A stretch of 64,000 nucleotides of DNA from Prostheceraeus crozeri (taxonomy: Eukaryota > Platyhelminthes > Polycladida > Euryleptidae), in contig CAJQUW010015666.1 of NCBI GenBank assembly GCA_907163375.1, positions 62,001-126,000 on the forward strand, given 5' to 3'. Shown piece after piece: positions 61,301 through 64,000 of this stretch. The position numbers and the translations under genes were made by a program. The first letter of the stretch is position 1. The number at the start of each line of letters is the position of its first letter. The notes beneath the pieces are model-generated. The model was given only the letters and a program-made list of their open reading frames with translations, was not told where the DNA came from and made no database searches.

Positions 61301-63397
61301 CAGATAAAAAAAAGTTGACCGATTGTTGTACGGAAAATATACTTGAAAAGATAACGAATCCAAATCATCTGTGGGAGTGGGAGCGGTGTTTTGAAGGTTG
61401 CTTGATAATCCAAGATGCTTCTAAAAATTGCTGCAAGACTCCTTCATAAGTCCATGTAAAGTGTCTTTCAAAAGCTACCACGTGGTCACTCAAAGTGAGC
61501 ATTAAAAGACAATGCTAGGTGCTGAGCTTGATACTGAATTGGTCTACCAGCTCGTCACGCATTATTGTTGCTGTTAATCAGAGCTACAGTTGAATGCTAA
61601 ATTGAGAAGTTGATCCAGAATTTGTAAAGCAAAAAATCATGATGCAAATTTTTGCCTGTGAGAGACATCCGATCCTCACAAACAAAAAAATCAGGGTGTC
61701 CGCAGAAAATCGGAACACTAGGCAGCCCTGTTGAGCTTTATCTCTCAGCATCTAAAAACAATATAGGCTACTTATAACGTTAATTGTTAAATTTTTGTAT
61801 AACTACTTATATTCCTTTATCATACCCTCTTTTCTTCTTTCAATATAATCCTTCTTTGTCATTGATATTATGTTGAGGGATACATTCAGTGTAATGGCCC
61901 GTCCTCCTCCCTCAAGCTTTGATTTAAAAACAATTCACATTCACATCAGTAATCGGGTACAACCACCAAGTTATTGAATAGGCAAGGCTATATTGGTTAA
62001 CGATTTCTTGCAGTTTTATTTCAATTTTAGCAGCTTCTAAGAATATTTGGAAAAAAATTGCATTAACTGACCAACTACTTGTCATGCAAATGCGTGACAA
62101 AATGTGAATTTTTTCTAAATATTTATATGAACAGCTTAATTCATCAGTGCGCTACAGTGAAAGCTCAAAATTTGATAATCATTCACATAAAGCACTCTTT
62201 AATTGATCATCACAAATAAAGGATGAAAAAGGAGTAATTATGAGCGAAAACCAGTTATTCTGAGTCGAGTATAACAATTCAGACTAGCAACTGGTTTTCG
62301 TGAATAATTACTCCTCCAAACACGATTGCGGTGAACAATCAAAGAGTGCTTTATGTGAATAATTATCAGATTCTGAGCTTTCACTGTAGCGTACCGCTGA
62401 ATTCTCAATAGATATGTACGACCTAGAATACAGTTCACTCAAACTGCTCATAATCACTCCATATGAAGTTACCTTTTTAATTTGGCGGCCTTTACTTCCG
62501 TCTCCTTCATTAATGAATTCGACAATAGCCACGATCCTCCCAGCGTCATCCATTTCAGCATTACGATAGTCTTCATCATGCTTCATCAGACGAACGTAGT
62601 CCTCTTGCTTCACCACAAGGAAGTGACAGGCGGGAGTGAGAGTTCTCATGACGCCACGATGAAACTGCTTCTCGTCAACAGCTTTGACACCAAAACTCTG
62701 ACCTTGCTTCATTCGAGTCTTCTGACCTTGCTCGTCAATCACTTCCACCTCACCATCATAGAGAACGGACCAGGAGTCCAAGAGCTCTCCGTTACTCAAG
62801 ATGGTCTTCCCTGCTTCACGAACCGATGCCAAGAGGGCCACACGAGCGATTTCGTCCAAAGTAGCACTTGCCAGATGTTCGTATGCTTGCATTTGACCTA
62901 TCGTGTTGACGATGTTAGCCAAGTCATCCATTTGCCGATCCTTGGGTTCCTTAATGATACTCTCCGAGAAGAAATCTCGATACGATTGTGTCTACAAAGA
63001 ATATCACCACTTCTATCAGTATTATAAAGACAAAAGATATGAACACGATTTCAAGATGATACATTACTAATGGATTTGTTGGTAAATATCATGCTAGCCC
63101 GGTAAGCTGGAATAATGTGAACAATTCTGGAAGAACATTTCAAATGAAGTAAAGACCAGAAATAAATGTTAGGTATGAATACCATGCTTTAAGCTATTAT
63201 CAAACCCATTAGAGCATCATTGAAGCACAATACATGTGAACTTGAATTCTTAAAGGATGGATTTTCGGTTTATATATAATACGAGACATATACCACTCTA
63301 TTCAGTCATTCATCACAGGCCAGAAGCATCTATAGATGTCGTTTTGTGTATATAGTCAAGATGAGATATCTACCTGAAACCAATCTCTCTCTTCAAT
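22344..63397 (-). CDS. Rapgef2/6: PDZ-GEF (RAPGEF2/6 orthologue), six visible exons, 5' end outside window
   Basis: Exchange factor that loads GTP on Rap GTPases at the membrane and cell junctions. Joining 63374-63397, 62473-62991, 52021-52730, 48790-50411, 34950-35030 and 22344-22381 gives one open frame of about 997 residues. All boundaries are GT-AG with matching phases 0,0,2,1,1. Order seen: degenerate cyclic-nucleotide-binding domain (about 41-150), REM/RasGEF-N (182-300), PDZ (312-380), Ras-association (433-515), RasGEF (553-757), Ser-rich tail with conserved ARKPPPYNVAIERQ, then C-terminal EITMI. This order is diagnostic of PDZ-GEF. The PDZ-to-RA linker is about 50 residues, against more than 100 in vertebrates as I recall them. 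The first exons and promoter are missing. I am very sure of the family and of the three large exons; the microexon and the two small 3' exons rest on splice sites, phase and frame. Confidence 0.93.
22640..22905 (+). repeat. 268-bp dispersed direct repeat, copy 1
   Basis: About 85% similar to 24505-24770. Shared words include cagaaacaatgacgaccaca and atgccaactcgtgctgattt. No end structure recognised. Confidence 0.8.
23075..23270 (+). mobile_element. tRNA-derived SINE, copy 1
   Basis: The head contains an A-box-like TGGCTCAGTGG (about 23083) and B-box-like GGTCGAGCCCC (23128-23138), as in tRNA genes. The body and tail end gtagtgacgttaaagcttca. A second copy lies at 40322-40515. It is not a functional tRNA gene because the cloverleaf is incomplete. 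It lies antisense in the PDZ-GEF intron. Confidence 0.8.
24505..24770 (+). repeat. 268-bp dispersed direct repeat, copy 2
   Basis: Second copy of the repeat at 22640-22905, same orientation, 1.86 kb away. Confidence 0.8.
26341..26387. mobile_element. 47-bp hAT-type micro-MITE with 8-bp target duplication
   Basis: A GC-rich palindrome with ends TAGAGGTGG and, reversed, CAGAGGTGG. It is flanked by the perfect 8-bp duplication gtgcatac (26333-26340 and 26388-26395). CAGAGGTGGGC-type ends and 8-bp duplications are hAT features. Almost nothing remains except the two termini. Confidence 0.78.
32796..33770 (+). repeat. Unclassified ~975-bp repeat, copy 2 (empty site)
   Basis: Uninterrupted counterpart of 14667-20089. 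The word tgtctatttgac occurs once here (33715-33726) where copy 1 has the 4.4-kb PLE. The first part encodes DHRVGILGRVVTPHL as in copy 1. It is shorter than copy 1 by about 50 single-base differences, mostly at doubled letters. Confidence 0.82.
34950..35030 (-). CDS. Rapgef2/6: PDZ-GEF penultimate small exon (81 nt)
   Basis: An 81-nt exon with a strong acceptor (gtgttttcag|TT) and donor (CGG|GTAAGTG). It accepts the phase-1 donor of the RasGEF exon and leaves phase 1 again. Read this way it is open throughout and encodes a basic, hydrophilic stretch beginning LPYIKQKAARAHSS. It lies 13.8 kb downstream of the RasGEF exon, across a transposon-rich intron. The vertebrate tail is similarly basic and low in complexity here, but alignment alone would not identify it. 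Transcript evidence would settle it. Confidence 0.7.
35531..35577 (+). repeat. Short tandem duplication (~24 bp x 2)
   Basis: catatgtaatgtgaccatgc occurs twice in tandem. Confidence 0.8.
36743..37935 (+). mobile_element. Tc1/mariner-type transposon, internally deleted
   Basis: Terminal inverted repeats of 38 bp (36743-36780 and 37898-37935; ends CTATACCTTTTCCCGAAGCT) with three mismatches. The left target is TA; the right reads TG, a mutated TA shared with the next element. Subterminal copies of gtcacaatctgca (36767, 36893) and gacaacaa(g/c) words recur inward from both ends. At 1.19 kb it is shorter than a complete element. Confidence 0.82.
36974..37525 (+). pseudogene. Tc1/mariner-type transposase, N-terminal and first-Asp part
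   Basis: 36974-37207 encodes a helix-turn-helix region (SEVDRDRIINAYSEGRDYIE, then LRSAYRIVREF). 37212-37523 carries on in another frame (LEEMRSLLMEKYPGLSIS) to the first catalytic block VYTDECGFSVWTARNQGRSA, where the Asp is the first of the DDE/D triad. A small net insertion near 37205 shifts the frame. Everything after the first Asp, including the other two catalytic residues, is missing. Non-functional. Confidence 0.8.
37938..38619 (+). mobile_element. pogo/Tigger-type transposon, internally deleted
   Basis: The ends are CAGTGGAAAATG on the left and, reversed, CAGTGGAAGATG on the right. Both are followed inward by (a/t)tcgacaag(g/t) repeats. The right flank is TA; the left flank is TG, the altered TA of the neighbouring Tc1 element. 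A transposase tail survives inside. Confidence 0.78.
38137..38337 (+). pseudogene. pogo/Tigger transposase C-terminal tail
   Basis: An open stretch without a start codon, 67 codons including the stop: acidic EEEDEV, then RIQALRHIDELKIFFEEHEL and RKQAKITYFYRK before TGA. A helical tail of this type closes many pogo/CENP-B-like transposases. The catalytic domain is gone. Confidence 0.6.
40322..40515 (+). mobile_element. tRNA-derived SINE, copy 2
   Basis: Homologous to 23075-23270 along its full length (tggcacagtggtttagtgct ... tagtgacgttaaagcttca). The B-box region has decayed, so it is older or more diverged. Confidence 0.78.
42123..43908 (-). mobile_element. hAT transposon nested in the 41.8-47.2 kb element
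   Basis: Perfect 13-bp terminal inverted repeat CAGTGTTCGTAGT and perfect 8-bp target duplication tatgcctt (42115-42122 and 43909-43916), a textbook hAT signature. The inner ends share (t)tttcgggcc words. Minus-strand coding remnants include 43097-43294 (SKKLHLDLRDFIVHRLLYSY) and a coiled-coil tail. Confidence 0.87.
42721..42888 (-). pseudogene. Coiled-coil C-terminal fragment of an element protein
   Basis: Frame without a start codon encoding a strongly charged heptad-like helix (KEKYIEANERERDARIKL, then LQQVKEELNNFKKQQVKL) and a stop. It is inside the hAT element and probably belonged to its protein. No catalytic motif visible. Confidence 0.45.
44872..46442. mobile_element. DNA transposon or MITE with dense CATAGTATGA repeats
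   Basis: Terminal inverted repeat ACCCGTAC(g/a)GAAATG at 44872-44886 and 46428-46442. Between 44880 and 45170, and again between 46140 and 46440, words of the form tcatactatga / gtatgaaa recur more than 20 times, often as palindromes. No coding region recognised and no clear target duplication. Confidence 0.68.
48790..50411 (-). CDS. Rapgef2/6: PDZ-GEF exon: Ras-association and RasGEF catalytic domains
   Basis: A 1,622-nt uninterrupted exon. The acceptor cacattgcag|ATT supplies one base to the split codon; the donor TCCC|GTAAGT leaves phase 1. It holds the Ras-association domain (DQVVRVWYN to RYYLKSM, about residues 433-520), which recruits the protein through Rap or Ras, and the CDC25-like RasGEF domain (about 553-757). 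Hallmarks are NFNSMFAILTAVNSS and VLQKDLFSIHDSND, matching NFNSMFAIISGLN and VIKKDLTFLHEGND in human. After it come a basic and Ser-rich low-complexity tail and ARKPPPYNVAIERQ, which matches the vertebrate C-terminal ARKPPDYNVALQR. The frame stays open past the donor to 48671, but that read-through is not conserved. Confidence 0.96.
50412..52020 (-). other. PDZ-GEF intron (1.6 kb)
   Basis: Contains an unrecognised plus-strand open frame at 50549-50923 (124 codons), with no known motif. Nothing else seen. Confidence 0.6.
52021..52730 (-). CDS. Rapgef2/6: PDZ-GEF exon: REM (RasGEF-N) and PDZ domains
   Basis: A 710-nt exon with acceptor ccttttcag|GCC and donor TTCGG|GTATGT, entering at phase 0 and leaving at phase 2. 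The first half is the REM domain: EDIFFLMYRTFLDTP and WVNLCFNDFEEDMKL match EDFLLTYRTFLSSP and WVNNHFNDFEGD of human RAPGEF2. REM braces the catalytic domain. The second half is a PDZ domain with the late strands conserved (GLRVGDCILKVNDVSV). The carboxylate-binding loop, GFGIFV in human, reads RSQHFV here, so ligand binding may be altered. The next exon completes the split Gly codon, which confirms this boundary. Confidence 0.94.
55952..56576 (-). pseudogene. hAT transposase C-terminal exon (dimerisation domain)
   Basis: Open for about 208 codons after a good acceptor (tttttttcag|GATTCAG at 56577). ILAVLDSNADVEKIFSLI matches the hAT C-terminal dimerisation signature (typically HSNADxERxFS). 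The catalytic part is not found upstream: the satellite begins 530 bp away. The length of intact frame suggests a fairly recent insertion or some selection. It lies in the same orientation as PDZ-GEF. Confidence 0.72.
57105..59762 (+). repeat. 34-bp satellite, about 78 units, with higher-order duplication
   Basis: Unit built from tattcgcatgacatgac and ttcttcaccaggctgta. Variants are caccagg/cagcagg, gtatatt/gtgtatt/ggatatt, and occasional units with catgacattt. Rare marker variants recur exactly 1,062 bp apart (caccaag at 57764/58826; aggatgtatattcac at 58519/59581), so about 31 units were duplicated as a block. Confidence 0.97.
62155..62386. mobile_element. 232-bp palindromic MITE (Tc1/mariner or Tigger type) beside exon donor
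   Basis: Ends CAGTGAAAGCTCA at both sides and TA flanking both (62153-62154, 62387-62388). The inverted arms extend about 105 bp each, with a short loop, so transcribed RNA would fold into a long hairpin. It lies 86 bp downstream of the splice donor at 62472. Confidence 0.85.
62473..62991 (-). CDS. Rapgef2/6: PDZ-GEF exon: cyclic-nucleotide-binding-like domain
   Basis: A 519-nt exon of 173 codons, phase 0 to 0, with acceptor tttgtag|ACACAA and donor AAAAAG|GTAACT. It encodes the cNMP-binding-like fold of PDZ-GEF; the segments LLDSWSVLYDGEVEV, SFGV and GVMRT line up with LDSWSVILNGSVEV, SFGV and GVMRT of human RAPGEF2. The phosphate-binding cassette lacks the canonical FGE and PRAA-type Arg, having FGV instead. 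This matches the known inability of PDZ-GEFs to bind cAMP as Epac does. An in-frame ATG at 62931 is internal: about 20 residues upstream of it still align, so it is not the start. Confidence 0.93.
62992..63373 (-). other. PDZ-GEF intron (382 bp)
   Basis: Intron between the microexon and the cNMP-binding-like exon. No feature recognised in it. Confidence 0.5.
63374..63397 (-). CDS. Rapgef2/6: PDZ-GEF microexon (24 nt)
   Basis: A 24-nt exon encoding IEERDWFQ. It has a strong acceptor (a run of T then CAG) and donor CAG|GTAGAT. It is phase 0 at both ends, so it joins in frame to the next exon as DWFQTQSYRDFF. The intron to the next exon is 382 bp. No homology is strong enough at eight residues to prove it; support is from splice signals, frame and position only. 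Confidence 0.55.
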
Positions 63398-64000
63398 CTG
63401 AAAAAAATAGTTTCTGGTTTGGTGCACAGCATCACATCAGGTGTGATAACTAAATTCCTAAATCATGATTATTTTGATAATAAATTCGACGCGTCACCCT
63501 GAATCTTTACAGTACATTATCAATACTTCATATGCCATATTATAATTGAATACCGGCATCTCACATCGCTCATGTGCAACGGGATTTGGAAGAGGAATAA
63601 GCAACAATCAAGTACAGCTTCAACTGACAGTCAATTGGATGATGCTAAACCCTCATTACAGAATTCATGAAATCACAACAGTCCGCCATAGCTGTCATGT
63701 GCATATCTGAGGGAGGGTATCCCGGTCAAGAACAATATAATTCCCCGAACGAGAGAGCACGTAGTATACAAAGCTGCTCTGTAAAACCGTATTATTACTG
63801 ATCATTTGTCGGGTGGGTATGCAGTAGATTAGCTTTGGCATGGGCATCTATCATTGTAAAAAATCAATCTTCAATGTGGTACCGTCACCAAAAGGGCAGC
63901 AAGGTGAAAGGGGATTACTTCTAGTTTGAGTAGCGACTCTTCCATGCTTTCAACACTGTTTCAACTCTTGAATATGTTAACTTGAGCGTACCAAACGAAG
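63398..64000 (-). other. PDZ-GEF upstream intron, partial
   Basis: No further exon recognised before the window edge. The gene's 5' exons must lie beyond 64000. Confidence 0.45.

Larger units (their letters stand above)
55062..61730 (-). mobile_element. Probable hAT element spanning transposase remnant and satellite
   Basis: Left end CAGGGGCTGTCAAC, right end (reversed) CAGGGCTGCCTAGTG. Both sides carry a (t/c)ccgatttt subterminal motif. hAT transposase C-terminal coding lies 0.9 kb inside the left end. No convincing target duplication (only ttga is shared), so the pairing of these two ends is tentative. Confidence 0.42.
52731..62472 (-). other. PDZ-GEF intron (9.7 kb)
   Basis: The flanking exons are contiguous in the PDZ-GEF alignment, so no exon needs to be hidden here. 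It holds a hAT remnant, the 34-bp satellite and a palindromic MITE. 52731-55061 and 59763-61690 are AT-rich with nothing recognisable. Confidence 0.7.

Overview
The window is animal nuclear DNA: AT-rich, spliced genes with canonical GT-AG introns, tRNA-derived SINEs, Penelope-like retroelements (PLEs), several classes of DNA transposon and long minisatellites. The one host gene I can recognise is a PDZ-GEF, the metazoan Rap guanine-nucleotide exchange factor (vertebrate RAPGEF2/RAPGEF6, fly Gef26, worm pxf-1). The frequent word taggcctac and the transposon mix suggest a marine invertebrate, but I cannot name the phylum. The gene has few, very long coding exons separated by very long introns.

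The gene runs on the minus strand from beyond the right edge to about 22.1 kb. Six visible exons join in frame with agreeing splice phases: a 24-nt microexon (63.4 kb), a cyclic-nucleotide-binding-like exon (62.5-63.0 kb), a REM plus PDZ exon (52.0-52.7 kb), a Ras-association plus RasGEF exon (48.8-50.4 kb) and two tiny C-terminal exons (35.0 kb and 22.4 kb). The last exon ends the protein in a PDZ-ligand-like tail, TMI, and is followed by a poly(A) signal. About 997 residues are visible. The 5' exons and promoter lie outside the window.

The gene's introns hold most of the repeats. Intron 52.7-62.5 kb has a hAT transposase remnant, a 34-bp satellite of about 78 units with a 1,062-bp higher-order duplication, and a 232-bp palindromic TA-flanked MITE beside the splice donor. 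Intron 35.0-48.8 kb has a Tc1-like and a pogo-like element joined at one TA target, a SINE, and a three-part nest of DNA transposons at 41.8-47.2 kb. Intron 22.4-34.9 kb has a SINE, a 47-bp hAT-type MITE with a perfect 8-bp target duplication, a 268-bp direct repeat and one copy of a roughly 975-bp unclassified repeat.

Downstream of the gene, 1-22 kb is dense mobile DNA. At 0.1-3.9 kb are two PLE copies head to head, one split by a 2.45-kb insert. At 5.2-11.2 kb are nested CAGGG...CCCTG elements carrying 62-bp and 22-bp minisatellites, with a pogo-type zinc-finger remnant. At 11.5 and 13.1-13.9 kb are MITE-like elements. At 15.65-20.03 kb a second, different PLE with terminal inverted repeats of about 450 bp is inserted in another copy of the 975-bp repeat; the copy at 32.8-33.8 kb is the empty site. 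The segment 14.7-17.3 kb is consistently longer than its paralogous copies and contains odd G/T-rich and A-rich tracts, so its consensus quality is doubtful. No LTR retrovirus, Polinton or other capsid-bearing element was recognised.
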